Positions 7,263 through 18,370 of a stretch of DNA of 41,151 nucleotides are shown piece by piece. The position numbers and the translations under genes are program-made. Each line of letters starts with the position of its first letter. The stretch's first letter is position 1. The notes beneath the pieces are model-generated. The model did not search any database. It saw nothing but the letters and a program-made list of their open reading frames with translations, and was not told the DNA's origin. This DNA is from an uncultured Oscillospiraceae bacterium (lineage in GTDB: Bacteria > Bacillota > Clostridia > Oscillospirales > Oscillospiraceae): contig CALXFT010000015.1 in assembly GCA_944387635.1 (NCBI GenBank), positions 1 through 41,151 of the forward strand, read 5' to 3'.

Positions 7263-8917
7263 ACGTTCAGGATCGCGCCCTTTGCGCCGCTGGAGACCAT
7301 GGCGGCGTACCGCTTCAGGTAGCCGGACAGTTCCCGCTTCCTGGGAACGAAGGCGGCCATGCGCGCGGCCAGCTCTTCGTCGCTGATCTTCAGCTCCAGA
7401 CGGCTGTTGGGGATGTCAATGGAGATGATATCCCCGTCCCGCACCACGCCGATGGCGCCGCCGGAGGCGGCTTCCGGGGACACGTGGCCGATGCAGGCGC
7501 CCCGGGTGGCGCCGGAGAACCGGCCGTCGGTAATCAGGGCCACGCTGCTGCCCAGGCCCATGCCCATGATGGCGGAGGTGGGGTTCAGCATTTCCCGCAT
7601 GCCGGGGCCGCCCTTGGGGCCTTCGTAGCGGATGACCACCACGTCGCCGGCCTGAATGCGCCCGGCGTTGATGGCGGCCTGGGCCTCTTCCTCGCATTCA
7701 AAGACCCTGGCGGGACCCTGGTGGACCAGCATTTCGGGAGCCACGGCGCTGCGCTTGACCACGCTGCCCTCGGGGGCCAGGTTGCCCCGGAGTACCGCAA
7801 TGCCGCCGGTGGGGGAGTAGGGATTGGCATAGGGGCGGATGACGGTTTCGTCCCGGTTCACGGCGGAGGCGATGTTCTCGCCCAGGGTCTTGCCGGTGAC
7901 GGTCATCACCGAGGTGTCCAGCAGGCCCCCCTTGGTCAGCTCCTTCAGCACGGCGTAGACGCCTCCGGCCTGGTTCAGGTCCTCCATGTAGGTCGGACCG
8001 GCGGGGGCCAGGTGGCACAGGTTGGGGGTCACGGCGCTGATCCGGTTGGCCATGTCCAGATCGAAGTCCACCCCGCACTCGTTGGCGATGGCAGGCAGAT
8101 GGAGCATGGAGTTGGTGGAGCAGCCCAGGGCCATGTCGGCGGTCAGGGCGTTGCGAATGGCGGCGGCGGTCATGATGTCCCGGGGCCGGATGTTCTTCTT
8201 CACCAGCTCCAGGACCTGCATGCCCGCGTGCTTAGCCAGCTCGATCCGGGCGGAGTAGACGGCGGGAATGGTGCCGTTGCCCCGCAGGCCCATGCCCAGG
8301 ACCTCGGTCAGGCAGTTCATGGAGTTGGCGGTGTACATGCCCGAGCAGGAGCCGCAGGTGGGGCAGGTGTTCTCTTCGCAGACGGTCAGCTGGGCCTCGT
8401 CGATCTTTCCGGCGGTGTAGGAGCCCACGGCTTCGAACATGCTGGACAGGCTGGTCTTCTTGCCGTCCACCCGTCCGGCCAGCATGGGACCGCCGCTGAC
8501 GAAAATGGTGGGGATGTTCACCCGGGCGGCTGCCATGAGCAGGCCCGGCACGTTCTTGTCGCAGTTGGGTACCATGACCAGGCCGTCAAAGCCGTGGGCC
8601 CGGACCATGGCCTCCGTGGAGTCGGCAATGAGATCCCGGGTGACCAGGGAGTACTTCATGCCCTCGTGGCCCATGGCGATGCCGTCGCAGACGGCAATGG
8701 CCGGGAAGACGATGGGCGTGCCGCCGGCCATGGCAACGCCCAGCTTCACAGCCTCCACGATTTTATCCAGGTTCATATGGCCGGGGACGATCTCGTTATA
8801 GGAGCTGACGATGCCGATCAGAGGCCGCTGCTGCTCCTCCTTGGTCAAGCCCAGAGCGTGGTACAGGCTGCGGTGGGGGGCGTTCTGGGGACCGTTCACA
8901 ATGGTATCTTTGATCAT
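7259..8917 (-). CDS. ilvD: Dihydroxy-acid dehydratase
   Basis: IlvD removes water from 2,3-dihydroxy-3-methylbutanoate or -pentanoate to give the keto acids of valine and isoleucine. The 552-residue protein has full family length. It shows the Fe-S cysteines in [13 protein letters not shown] (Cys119) and [12 protein letters not shown] (Cys191), and the C-terminal [12 protein letters not shown]. At the position where [2Fe-2S] enzymes have PCNxH it reads VPGHMNL, as in E. coli IlvD, which suggests the oxygen-sensitive [4Fe-4S] type and fits an anaerobe. It follows ilvC after 78 bp and overlaps DUF815 by ATGA. Confidence 0.97.
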   Translation of the reverse strand: MIKDTIVNGPQNAPHRSLYHALGLTKEEQQRPLIGIVSSYNEIVPGHMNLDKIVEAVKLGVAMAGGTPIVFPAIAVCDGIAMGHEGMKYSLVTRDLIADSTEAMVRAHGFDGLVMVPNCDKNVPGLLMAAARVNIPTIFVSGGPMLAGRVDGKKTSLSSMFEAVGSYTAGKIDEAQLTVCEENTCPTCGSCSGMYTANSMNCLTEVLGMGLRGNGTIPAVYSARIELAKHAGMQVLELVKKNIRPRDIMTAAAIRNALTADMALGCSTNSMLHLPAIANECGVDFDLDMANRISAVTPNLCHLAPAGPTYMEDLNQAGGVYAVLKELTKGGLLDTSVMTVTGKTLGENIASAVNRDETVIRPYANPYSPTGGIAVLRGNLAPEGSVVKRSAVAPEMLVHQGPARVFECEEEAQAAINAGRIQAGDVVVIRYEGPKGGPGMREMLNPTSAIMGMGLGSSVALITDGRFSGATRGACIGHVSPEAASGGAIGVVRDGDIISIDIPNSRLELKISDEELAARMAAFVPRKRELSGYLKRYAAMVSSGAKGAILNV

Positions 8918-8947
8918 ACAGCATTCCTGCTTTCTTTATAGAATGGG

Positions 8948-8987
8948 AAAAAGCACAGCGGCAGGAGGGAAGCCATCCCTCCTGCCG
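8948..8987 (-). terminator. Intercistronic hairpin between ilvC and ilvD
   Basis: CGGCAGGAGGGA (8959-8970) pairs perfectly with TCCCTCCTGCCG (8976-8987). On the minus strand a run of five T residues (8948-8952) begins six bases beyond the stem. That spacing is too wide for a strong intrinsic terminator. It may partly end transcription after ilvC, or protect the 3' end of the upstream message, so that ilvD-DUF815 is made at a lower level (inference). Confidence 0.55.
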
Positions 8988-8995
8988 AAAACGGA

Positions 8996-10571
<1,576 letters not shown>

Positions 10572-10572
10572 A

Positions 10573-12246
10573 TCAGTCACCGATCCTTACAATGATATCA
10601 TCCATGGAACCGCCGGGAGGCAGCATGGGAAGGACAAACTCGTCCTTGTCGATGGCGCAGTCGATGAGGTAAGGGCCGTCACAGGCGAAGGCCGCCTCCA
10701 GCGCCCCCTTCAGCTCCTCCGGAGTCAGGGCGCGGCTGGCCTGGGCGCCGAAGGCCTGGGCCAGCTTGACGAAGTCCGTCTGCCGGTCGCTTAAGTTGGT
10801 GTTGCTGTAATGCTTGTCAAAGAACAGGGTCTGCCACTGCCGGACCATGCCAAGGACCCCGTTGTTCAGAAGCAGGATCACCAGGGGAATCCGGTTGGCC
10901 ACGGCGGTGGCCAGCTCGTTTAAGTTCATGCCAAAGCTGCCGTCGCCGGTGATGAGAACCGTCCGCTCGCCGGTGGCCATGGCGGCGCCAATGGCGGCGC
11001 CCATGCCGAAGCCCATGGTCCCCAGGCCGCCGCTGGACAGGAACCGGCGGCAGGTCTTCAGGTTCAGGTACTGGGCCGCCCACATCTGGTGCTGGCCCAC
11101 GTCGGTGGCCACGGGGGTGTTCTCCTTCAGGAAGCCGTTGAGCATGCCGATGACGTTGCGGGGGGTCATGCCCTCCCGGCTGTCCAGACCGGCCGCTTCT
11201 TCCTCCTGCAGCCTGGCGATCTGCGCCTGCCATTCGGGGTGAGAGGCGGGCTTCAGCAGAGGCAGCAGCTTTTGCAGAGTCTTCTTCACGTCGCCCCGGA
11301 GCCCGTGGGTGGGGGCGACGGTCTTGCCCAGCTCGGCGCCGTCGATGTCGATGTGGACGATCCGGGCTCCGGTGGCGAACTTGCCCCGGTCCCCGGTGAC
11401 CCGGTCGTTGAACCGGGCGCCCATGGCGATGATCACGTCGGCGTGGTGCATGGCCATGGAACAGGCATAGTGTCCGTGCATGCCCTGCATCCCTAAGAAC
11501 CGGGGATAGTCCGTGGGAATGCCGGAGATGCCCATAAGGGAGCAGCCGATGGGGGCGTCGATGGTCTCGGCCATTTGCAGCAGCTCATCCTGGGCGTCGC
11601 TGGTGATCAGGCCGCCGCCGAAATACAGGAAGGGCCGCTGGGCGGAATTGATGCACGCCGCCGCCTGCTGAATGCGGATCTCCTTGGCCGGAGCGGTGAG
11701 GTCGGCGGGGACAGGCTCGGGCTGGGGGGTGAACTCCCACTGGGCCACCTGGACGTCCTTGGGTACGTCGATGAGCACCGGACCCGGACGGCCGGACTTG
11801 GCCAGACGGAAGGCGTCCCGGATGGTGTCGGCCAGATCCGCGATGTCGCCGACGAAGTAGTTGTGCTTGGTGATGGGCAGGGTGATGCCGGTGATGTCGA
11901 TCTCCTGGAAGCCGTCGGTGCCGATGGTGCTGTTGGGTACGTTGCCGGTGATGGCCACCATGGGGACGGAGTCCAGGTAAGCCGTGGCAATGCCGGTGAC
12001 CAGATTGGTGGCGCCGGGGCCGGAGGTGGCGATGACTACGCCTACCTGGCCCGAGGCCCGGGCATAGCCGTCGGCGGCGTGGGTGGCTCCCTGCTCGTGG
12101 GCGGTGAGGACATGCTTCAGCTCATCCCGATATTTGTAAAGGGAATCGTAGATGTTGATAACCTGTCCGCCGGGGTAGCCGAAGACCACCTGGACGCCCT
12201 GCTCGATGAGGGTACGAACGATGATGTCGGAACCGGATAATTTCAT
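10573..12246 (-). CDS. ilvB: Acetolactate synthase large (catalytic) subunit
   Basis: The 557-residue catalytic subunit condenses pyruvate with a second pyruvate or with 2-oxobutyrate, using thiamine diphosphate. Visible are the catalytic glutamate region HEQGATHAADGYARASG (about 49-66), the FAD-site middle domain, and the ThDP/Mg motif GDGSFGMNLNELATAV followed by ILLLNNGVLGMVRQW. It starts 4 bp after leuB, and its ribosome site AAGGGTGA overlaps the leuB end. The order leuB-ilvB-ilvN-ilvC puts the shared ilv genes after the leucine-specific ones. Confidence 0.97.
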   Translation of the reverse strand: MKLSGSDIIVRTLIEQGVQVVFGYPGGQVINIYDSLYKYRDELKHVLTAHEQGATHAADGYARASGQVGVVIATSGPGATNLVTGIATAYLDSVPMVAITGNVPNSTIGTDGFQEIDITGITLPITKHNYFVGDIADLADTIRDAFRLAKSGRPGPVLIDVPKDVQVAQWEFTPQPEPVPADLTAPAKEIRIQQAAACINSAQRPFLYFGGGLITSDAQDELLQMAETIDAPIGCSLMGISGIPTDYPRFLGMQGMHGHYACSMAMHHADVIIAMGARFNDRVTGDRGKFATGARIVHIDIDGAELGKTVAPTHGLRGDVKKTLQKLLPLLKPASHPEWQAQIARLQEEEAAGLDSREGMTPRNVIGMLNGFLKENTPVATDVGQHQMWAAQYLNLKTCRRFLSSGGLGTMGFGMGAAIGAAMATGERTVLITGDGSFGMNLNELATAVANRIPLVILLLNNGVLGMVRQWQTLFFDKHYSNTNLSDRQTDFVKLAQAFGAQASRALTPEELKGALEAAFACDGPYLIDCAIDKDEFVLPMLPPGGSMDDIIVRIGD

Positions 12247-12250
12247 GACG

Positions 12251-13339
12251 TCACCCTTTCTTCATATTTTCTATGATCCGCCTGCCCATTTCCCGGCAGC
12301 CCACCAGGGTCAGACCGTCGGAATTGGGCGGGAGAATATCACCTGTGCGGAAGCCCTGGTCCAGGGCCGCGGAGACGGCGGACTCCACGCAGTCCGCCTC
12401 GGCAGCCATGTCGAAGCTGTAGCGCAGCATCATGGCGGCGGCCAGAATGGTGCCGATGGGGTTGGCCAGGTCCTTGCCGGCGATGTCCGGCGCGGAGCCG
12501 TGGATGGGTTCGTAGAGGCCCCGGGAGGTGTCCCCCAGGGAGGAGGAGGGGATCATGCCGATGGAGCCGGTGATCATGGAGGCCTCGTCGGAGAGAATGT
12601 CGCCGAACATGTTCTCCGTGACGATGACGTCGAACTGGCCGGGGTCCTTCACGATCTGCATGGCGCAGTTGTCCACCAGCATGTCGGTCAAAACCACGTC
12701 GGGATACTCGTCCGCCAGCTCGTGCATGACCTTCTTCCACAGCCGGGAGGAATCCAGCACGTTGCTCTTTTCCACGGAGCACAGCTTCCCGCCGCGCTTG
12801 CGGGCGGTCTCGAAGCCGATGCGGCCGATGCGGCGGATCTCATCCTCGCTGTAGCGCAGCTCGTCAACGGCCACGGTCCGGCCGTCTTCCGTGAAGGTGT
12901 CGTGGCGGCCGAAGTAGATGCCGCCGGTGAGCTCCCGGACGATGAGAAAGTCAATGCCCTTTTCCACGATCTGGGGCTTCAGGGGGGAGGCGGAGGCCAG
13001 CTGGGGCCAGATCTTCGCCGGGCGGTTGTTGCTGTATACCTCCATGCCGGCCCGGAGCCGGAGCAGGCCCTTCTCCGGGCGCATGGGGCCGGGGACCTGA
13101 TTCCACTTAGGTCCGCCCACCGCGCCCAGCAGGACGCTGTCGGCGGCCAGACATTTCTGAAGCATTTCCTCCGGCAGGGGGTCGCCGTATTTGTCAATGG
13201 CGCAGCCGCCCATGTCTACGTCAATATAAGTAAATTCGTGGCCGTACAGACCGCTGATCCGGTCCAGGACCAGCAGGGCCTGGTCTACGATCTCCGGGCC
13301 GATGCCGTCGCCCCGGATCACCGCGATGGTTTTCTGCAT
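12251..13339 (-). CDS. leuB: 3-isopropylmalate dehydrogenase
   Basis: LeuB oxidises and decarboxylates 3-isopropylmalate to 2-oxoisocaproate with NAD+. This 362-residue protein has the start IAVIRGDGIGPEI, the substrate region LTGGIYFG, the catalytic aspartates in VTENMFGDILSDEASMI, and the nucleotide motif HGSAPDIAGKDLANPIGT. AAAGGA from the leuD end serves as its ribosome site; the gap to leuD is only 4 bp. Length and motifs are typical. Confidence 0.97.
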   Translation of the reverse strand: MQKTIAVIRGDGIGPEIVDQALLVLDRISGLYGHEFTYIDVDMGGCAIDKYGDPLPEEMLQKCLAADSVLLGAVGGPKWNQVPGPMRPEKGLLRLRAGMEVYSNNRPAKIWPQLASASPLKPQIVEKGIDFLIVRELTGGIYFGRHDTFTEDGRTVAVDELRYSEDEIRRIGRIGFETARKRGGKLCSVEKSNVLDSSRLWKKVMHELADEYPDVVLTDMLVDNCAMQIVKDPGQFDVIVTENMFGDILSDEASMITGSIGMIPSSSLGDTSRGLYEPIHGSAPDIAGKDLANPIGTILAAAMMLRYSFDMAAEADCVESAVSAALDQGFRTGDILPPNSDGLTLVGCREMGRRIIENMKKG

Positions 13340-13343
13340 TATA

Positions 13344-13829
13344 TCACAATCCTTTCAGGGAAGCAAGCAATCCGCCCTTTTCTATGATGCTTTGGATAAA
13401 TTCCGGGAAGGGCTCGGCCTGGTAGGTCTTGCCCGTGGTCAGGTCGCGGATGAGGCCTGTGTCAAAGTCCACAGCCACTTCGTCTCCGGCCTGGATTTCC
13501 TCCGCCGCGGCCTCGCACTCCAGAATGGGAAGGCCGATGTTGATGGCGTTGCGGTAGAAGATCCGGGCGAAGCTCTTGGCAATGACGCAGCCGGTTCCGC
13601 AGGTCTTGATGACCAGAGGGGCGTGCTCCCGGGAGGAGCCGCAGCCGAAGTTCCAGCCGGCCACCACGATGTCGCCGGTCCGGACCCGGGAGACGAAGGA
13701 GGCGTCAATGTCCTCCATGCAGTGCTTGGCCAGCTCCTGGGCGTCGGCGGTGTTTAAGTACCGGGCGGGGATGATCACGTCGGTGTCCACATTGTCCGGA
13801 TATTTGAAAACATGTCCTTGGGTCTTCAT
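13344..13829 (-). CDS. leuD: 3-isopropylmalate dehydratase small subunit
   Basis: LeuD supplies the swivelling domain of isopropylmalate isomerase, which partners with LeuC. The 161-residue length fits the short clostridial/archaeal type, with [15 protein letters not shown], the conserved [14 protein letters not shown] and [14 protein letters not shown] much longer open frame runs upstream inside leuC, but it is not a gene. AGGAGG lies 7 nt before the ATG at 13829, which fixes that start; the ATG at 13835 would be only 1 nt from it. The leuC stop lies 2 bp upstream. Confidence 0.95.
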   Translation of the reverse strand: MKTQGHVFKYPDNVDTDVIIPARYLNTADAQELAKHCMEDIDASFVSRVRTGDIVVAGWNFGCGSSREHAPLVIKTCGTGCVIAKSFARIFYRNAINIGLPILECEAAAEEIQAGDEVAVDFDTGLIRDLTTGKTYQAEPFPEFIQSIIEKGGLLASLKGL

Positions 13830-13831
13830 GG

Positions 13832-15091
13832 TCATACCTCCTTGGGAGCGGTGATGCGGCCGGTTATGGCGCTGGCGGCGGCGGTGGCGGGGCTGGCCAG
13901 GTAGACCTGGCTGTCCACATGGCCCATGCGGCCGACGAAGTTGCGGTTGGTGGTGGCCACGCACTTCTCGCCCGCGGCCAGAATGCCCATGTAGCCGCCC
14001 AGACACGGTCCGCAGGTGGGAGTGGAGATCACGGCGCCCGCGTCGACGAAGGCGGTGACGTAGCCCCGCTCTACGCACTGGCGGTAGATGTCCATGGTGG
14101 CGGGGATGATGATGCACCGGACGCCGGGGGCCACTTGCCTGCCCTTCAGGGTGCGGTAGGCGGCCTCCATGTCCTCCATCCGGCCGTTGGTGCAGCTGCC
14201 GATGACCACCTGGTCAATGGCCACGTCGGAGAGCTCCGCGGCGGGGCGGGTGTTCTCCGGCAGGTGGGGGCAGGCCACGGTGGGGACGATGGACCCAAGG
14301 TCGATCTCCATGGTCTTCTCGTACACCGCGTCCTCGTCGGCGGCGTAGATGACGGCGGGGCGCTGGCTGCGGCCGTCCAGGTAGGCAAGGGTCACGTCGT
14401 CCACGGGGAAGATGCCGTTTTTGCCGCCGGCCTCGATGGCCATGTTGCAGACGCACAGCCGGTCGTCCATGGACAGGGAGGCCACGCCGGGGCCGGTGAA
14501 CTCCATGCTCTTGTACAGGGCTCCGTCTACGCCGATTTTGCCGATGATGGTCAGGATCAGATCCTTGCCGCTGCACACGGGGGGCAGCTTCCCGGTGAGG
14601 TGGAAGCGGATGGCGGCGGGGACCTTGAACCAGGCCTCGCCGGTGGCCATGCCCGCGGCCATGTCTGTGCTGCCGACGCCGGTGGAGAAGGCTCCCAGGG
14701 CTCCGTAGGTGCAGGTGTGGCTGTCCGCGCCGATGATGCAGTCGCCGGCGGTGACCACCCCTTGCTCCGGCAGCAGGGCGTGTTCGATGCCCATTTTGCC
14801 CACGTCGTAGAAGTGGCTGACGCAGTGGGCGCAGGCGAACTGGCGGCACTGCTTGGACTGCTGGGCGGCTTTGATGTCCTTGTTGGGGACGAAGTGGTCC
14901 AGGACGATGGCGATCTTATCCTTGTCAAAGACCCGGTCGAAGCCGGCCTTGGTAAACTCGTTGATGGCCACAGGGGTGGTGATGTCGTTGCCCAGGACCA
15001 TGTCCAGCCTGGCCCGGATCAGTTGTCCCGCGCTGACGGCGGGGAGCCCCGCGTGGGCGGCCAGAATTTTCTGCGTCATTGTCATGCCCAT
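13832..15091 (-). CDS. leuC: 3-isopropylmalate dehydratase large subunit
   Basis: LeuC carries the [4Fe-4S] cluster that isomerises 2- to 3-isopropylmalate together with LeuD. The 419-residue protein belongs to the shorter LeuC/homoaconitase group. Cluster and active-site motifs are [26 protein letters not shown] and [18 protein letters not shown] lies 8 nt before the ATG at 15091. It begins 12 bp after leuA. Confidence 0.96.
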   Translation of the reverse strand: MGMTMTQKILAAHAGLPAVSAGQLIRARLDMVLGNDITTPVAINEFTKAGFDRVFDKDKIAIVLDHFVPNKDIKAAQQSKQCRQFACAHCVSHFYDVGKMGIEHALLPEQGVVTAGDCIIGADSHTCTYGALGAFSTGVGSTDMAAGMATGEAWFKVPAAIRFHLTGKLPPVCSGKDLILTIIGKIGVDGALYKSMEFTGPGVASLSMDDRLCVCNMAIEAGGKNGIFPVDDVTLAYLDGRSQRPAVIYAADEDAVYEKTMEIDLGSIVPTVACPHLPENTRPAAELSDVAIDQVVIGSCTNGRMEDMEAAYRTLKGRQVAPGVRCIIIPATMDIYRQCVERGYVTAFVDAGAVISTPTCGPCLGGYMGILAAGEKCVATTNRNFVGRMGHVDSQVYLASPATAAASAITGRITAPKEV

Positions 15092-15103
15092 AGTCGTTTC
15101 TCC

Positions 15104-16762
15104 TTATCTCATGTTGTTGAAGGCGCTGATCAGGGCGTTGACGCTGGCCCGGATGATGTCCGTGTCCGTGCCTGCGCCCCAGCTCATGGTTCCCTGACCG
15201 TCCTCCAGGCCGATGTAGGCCGCGGCGGTGGAGCCGGAGCTGCGCTCCTGGACGCTGTGTTCGGTGTAGACCTTCAGGGTGTAGTCCTTGCCGGCGTAGG
15301 CCTTCAGGGCGTTGCTCACCGCGTCCAGGGAGCCGTTGCCCCGGCTGCCCACGGTGGTCTCCCGTCCATGGCGCAGGAAGGTCACCTGAGCCCGGACGCC
15401 GTCGGCTTCCTGGGTGAAGACCATCTGGGAGATGGCCAGGGGGTTGTGGATGTTCAGGTAGCAGTCCATGAAGATGGCCAGCACGTCCTCGCTCTTGAGC
15501 TCCCGGTGGTCGTGGTCGGAGACGCTCTTGCACTGGTAGCTTAAGTGCTCGCGCATCTTCGGCGGCAGGATGTAGCCGTAGGCCTGCTCCAGCAGGTAGC
15601 CGATGCCGCCCTTTCCGCTCTGGGAGTTGACCCGGATCACATCGGCGTCGTAGGTCCGGCTGATGTCCCGGGGGTCCACAGGCAGGTAAGGCACCGTCCA
15701 CTGGTACAGGGCCTTCTCCTTCCTCCAGGTCATGCCCTTGGCGATGGCGTCCTGGTGGCTGCCGGAGAAGGCGGCGAAGACCAGGGCTCCGGCGTAGGGA
15801 CTGCGCTCGTAGACGTGCATCCGGGTGCAGGCCTCATAGGTCTTGCAGATGGCGGGCATGTCGGAGAAGTCCAGCTCCGGGTCCACGCCGTGGGAGTACA
15901 TATTCATGGCCAGAGTGATGATGTCCACATTGCCTGTGCGCTCACCGTTGCCGAAGAGGGTGCCCTCCACCCGATCGGCTCCGGCCAGCAGAGCCAGCTC
16001 CGTATCCGCCACACCGGTGCCTCGGTCGTTGTGGGGGTGGACGGAGAGGGTCACGTGCTCCCGGTATTTAATATTCTCGCTTATGTATTCGACCTGGCTG
16101 GCGTAGACGTGGGGCAGACTCATTTCCACGGTCACAGGCAGGTTGATGATTACGTTGTTGTCTTCGGAAGGCTCCAGCACGTCAAGCACCGCGTTGCACA
16201 CCTCCAGGGCGTATTCCGGCTCCGTGCCGGTGAAGCTCTCGGGGGAGTACTCGAAGCGGAAGTTTCCCTCGTATTCCCGGGACAGCCGCTTGACCAGCTT
16301 CGCGCCCTCTACGGCGATCTGTTTGATCTCCTCCTTGCTTTTGCGGAAGACCTGCTCCCGCTGGGCCACGCTGACGGAGTTGTAGAAGTGGATGATGGCG
16401 CTGGGCGCGCCCTTGCAGGCCTCGAAGGTCTTGCGGATGATGTGCTCCCGGCACTGGGTCAGGACCTGGACGCTGACACCCTGGGGGATCATGTTGTTCT
16501 CGATCAGGGTGCGCAGAAATTCATACTCGGTCTCCGAAGCGGCGGGGAAGCCTACCTCGATCTCTTTGAAGCCGACCCGCAGCAGCAAGTGGTAGAACTC
16601 CAGCTTTTCTTCCAGGCTCATGGGGATCACCAGACTCTGGTTGCCGTCGCGCAGGTCCACGCTGCACCACTGGGGAGCCTTTTCAATGTGATCTTTCTCC
16701 ACCCATTTGGTATGGGTGCCGGGGGCGGGGTAGTAACCGATGCTGTACTTTCTGGGATCCAT
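15104..16762 (-). CDS. leuA: 2-isopropylmalate synthase (type 2 LeuA)
   Basis: LeuA condenses acetyl-CoA with 2-oxoisovalerate, the committing step of leucine synthesis. The 552-residue protein matches the long type 2 LeuA group. It has the HMGL-like catalytic domain with SVDLRDGNQSLVIPMS (about 34-49), the metal-binding SVHPHNDRG and the GNGERTGNVD loop. The C-terminal regulatory domain (about 420-552) is where leucine feedback binding is expected. AAAGGAG lies 9 nt before the ATG. The gene follows ilvA after 27 bp. Confidence 0.96.
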   Translation of the reverse strand: MDPRKYSIGYYPAPGTHTKWVEKDHIEKAPQWCSVDLRDGNQSLVIPMSLEEKLEFYHLLLRVGFKEIEVGFPAASETEYEFLRTLIENNMIPQGVSVQVLTQCREHIIRKTFEACKGAPSAIIHFYNSVSVAQREQVFRKSKEEIKQIAVEGAKLVKRLSREYEGNFRFEYSPESFTGTEPEYALEVCNAVLDVLEPSEDNNVIINLPVTVEMSLPHVYASQVEYISENIKYREHVTLSVHPHNDRGTGVADTELALLAGADRVEGTLFGNGERTGNVDIITLAMNMYSHGVDPELDFSDMPAICKTYEACTRMHVYERSPYAGALVFAAFSGSHQDAIAKGMTWRKEKALYQWTVPYLPVDPRDISRTYDADVIRVNSQSGKGGIGYLLEQAYGYILPPKMREHLSYQCKSVSDHDHRELKSEDVLAIFMDCYLNIHNPLAISQMVFTQEADGVRAQVTFLRHGRETTVGSRGNGSLDAVSNALKAYAGKDYTLKVYTEHSVQERSSGSTAAAYIGLEDGQGTMSWGAGTDTDIIRASVNALISAFNNMR

Positions 16763-16789
16763 TTGTCCATTCTCCTTTGCCTTGTATGG

Positions 16790-17983
16790 TTAAATGATTT
16801 TGAAGCCTTCGTCTTTCAGGGCCTGGGTGATCTGCTGCACGTGGTCGTAGTTTCTTGTCTCCAGGGTCAGGCGCAGATAGCAGCCGTTGATGGATTCGGT
16901 CTCGCCGTTTCGCTCGTGGTGGACGCTGGTGACGTTGCCGCCGCAGTCGGCGATGATCCGGGACACGTCCTTCAGCTGGCCCGGCTTGTCCACCAGCTCG
17001 ATGAGCAGATTGGTGGTCCGGCCGGACTTCATGAGGCCCCGGTCAATGACCCGGGACAGGCTGGTCACGTCGATGTTGCCGCCGGAGACCAGGCTGACCA
17101 CCCGCTTGCCCTCCAGGGGGAACTTGCGGAACATGGCCGCCGCCACGGACACCGCGCCCGCGCCCTCGGCGATCATCTTCTGCTTTTCAATCAGGGCCAG
17201 AATGGCGGCGGCGATCTCGTCCTCGGTAACCAGGGCGATGTCGTCGACGTATTGGCTGACCATTTCGTAGGTCACTTCCCCGGGCTGCTTGACGGCAATG
17301 CCGTCGGCAATGGTGGAAACCTGCTGCAGGGTCTCCCGGCAGCCGTGGTGGACGGCGTTGTACATGCTGGGGGCTCCCGCCGCCTGAACGCCGTAGACCT
17401 TCACATGGGGGCTGATGGACTTGATGGCGCAGGCTACGCCGGAGATCAGGCCGCCGCCGCCGATGGGAACGATCACCGCGTCCACGTCGTTCATCTCGTT
17501 GATGATCTCCAGGCCGATGGTACCCTGGCCGGCGATGACGTACTCGTCGTCAAAGGGGTGGACGAAGGTGTAGCCCATTTCGTCCTTGAGCTGCAAGGCC
17601 CGGTTGTAGGCGTCGTCGTAGACGCCGGGGACCAGGCAGACCTGAGCGCCGTAGCTCTTGGTGGCCTCCACCTTGGAAATGGGGGCGGTGTCCGGCAGGC
17701 AGATCAGGGAGGAAATGCCGCATTTGGAGGCCGCCAGGGCCACGCCCTGGGCGTGGTTGCCGGCGGAGCAGGCGATGACGCCCCGGGCCTTCTCCTCCTC
17801 GGAGAGCATGGCGATTTTATAGCCGGAGCCCCGGAGCTTGAAGGAGCCGGTCTTTTGCAGGTTTTCCGGCTTTAAGTAGAGCTTGCAGTCTTCCGCGATG
17901 CCGTAGGCCTTGGCCAGGGGGGTGGGGCGGATGATGTCCTTCAAAACCACGGAGGCGTGGAAGATCTTGTCAATTGTTACCAT
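16790..17983 (-). CDS. ilvA: Threonine ammonia-lyase with C-terminal ACT domain
   Basis: IlvA deaminates threonine to 2-oxobutyrate, feeding isoleucine synthesis. Visible are the PLP lysine in TGSFKLRGSG (Lys49), the phosphate-binding SAGNHAQGVA and VPIGGGGLISG. A single ACT domain (LLIELVDKPGQLKDVSRII to the end) makes it the short form of about 400 residues. The ATG at 17983 is chosen because AAGGA lies 8 nt upstream; a TTG at 18001 would swallow the ribosome site. It is the first gene of the operon and lies directly behind the T-box terminator. Confidence 0.95.
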   Translation of the reverse strand: MVTIDKIFHASVVLKDIIRPTPLAKAYGIAEDCKLYLKPENLQKTGSFKLRGSGYKIAMLSEEEKARGVIACSAGNHAQGVALAASKCGISSLICLPDTAPISKVEATKSYGAQVCLVPGVYDDAYNRALQLKDEMGYTFVHPFDDEYVIAGQGTIGLEIINEMNDVDAVIVPIGGGGLISGVACAIKSISPHVKVYGVQAAGAPSMYNAVHHGCRETLQQVSTIADGIAVKQPGEVTYEMVSQYVDDIALVTEDEIAAAILALIEKQKMIAEGAGAVSVAAAMFRKFPLEGKRVVSLVSGGNIDVTSLSRVIDRGLMKSGRTTNLLIELVDKPGQLKDVSRIIADCGGNVTSVHHERNGETESINGCYLRLTLETRNYDHVQQITQALKDEGFKII

Positions 17984-18012
17984 GGCGGTGTTCCTTTCCA
18001 AAATAATAGTAG

Positions 18013-18053
18013 AAAAAAGCCCTGCCTCTTCCCGTCAGGAAAAGAGACAGGGC
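18013..18053 (-). terminator. T-box regulated terminator
   Basis: A stem of about 15 bp between GCCCTGTCTC and its partner GAGGCAGGGC closes a TGAC loop (18019-18053) and is followed by six T residues on the minus strand (18013-18018). Binding of uncharged tRNA to the T-box core should favour the alternative antiterminator. The ilvA ribosome site begins about 15 bp further on. Confidence 0.88.
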
Positions 18054-18298
18054 TTTTACATACGATAAAAACCTTGCGGTACCACTCTTTTTGCCGTCAA
18101 AGACGGCCGCTCACGGCGATCCAGCAATCGCCCCCCGCTGTATCGGTCGGGTTCCGTCCGTCCTACTGGCTTTCGCTTTGGGATCGGCCGCTCAGAGGCC
18201 AGTATACAGCTTATCCGTCGCCGCCTCGCACCAACCGGCGGTTCTCTGATATCAGGAATTCAAGCCGCTTTTTCCTCATCCTCGCGTTTTCTGTATGT
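18013..18298 (-). promoter_or_regulatory. T-box leader of the ilv/leu operon
   Basis: The minus strand has the T-box core AGAGTGGTACCGCAAGG (18072-18088) before a terminator. Upstream are stem I hallmarks: GAGGATGAGG, then AGAGAACCGCC and the apical GGTTGGTGCGAGGCGG, then CCTCTGAG. T-boxes read the charging state of a tRNA and let transcription pass when it is uncharged. By position, CTG (Leu; 18200-18202) is my best specifier triplet, followed by a purine and by CCT pairing with AGG. ACT one base upstream cannot be excluded, and my fold is by hand. A leucine specifier would fit a leu-centred operon. Confidence 0.9.
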
Positions 18299-18305
18299 GG
18301 GTCAG

Positions 18306-18334
18306 ATTATAGCACCTTTTCCTCCGGGTGTCAA
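18306..18334 (-). promoter_or_regulatory. Consensus promoter of the ilv/leu operon
   Basis: TTGACA (18329-18334) and TATAAT (18306-18311) are both perfect and 17 bp apart. The predicted transcription start, near 18299, leads straight into the T-box. The promoter lies in the 37-60 bp after the ilvE stop, so the operon can be transcribed independently of ilvE. Confidence 0.9.
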
Positions 18335-18370
18335 GCCTGGAAAAACAAAAGTCTTTGACAGCGGAACGTT

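Noticed and set aside
13836..14117. N-terminal extension of leuD
   Set aside because: It lies inside leuC in another frame; AGGAGG and family length place the start at 13829.
13919..17875. Very long plus-strand open frames across leuC, leuA and ilvA
   Set aside because: All motifs are on the minus strand; the plus frames are antisense shadows typical of high-GC genes.
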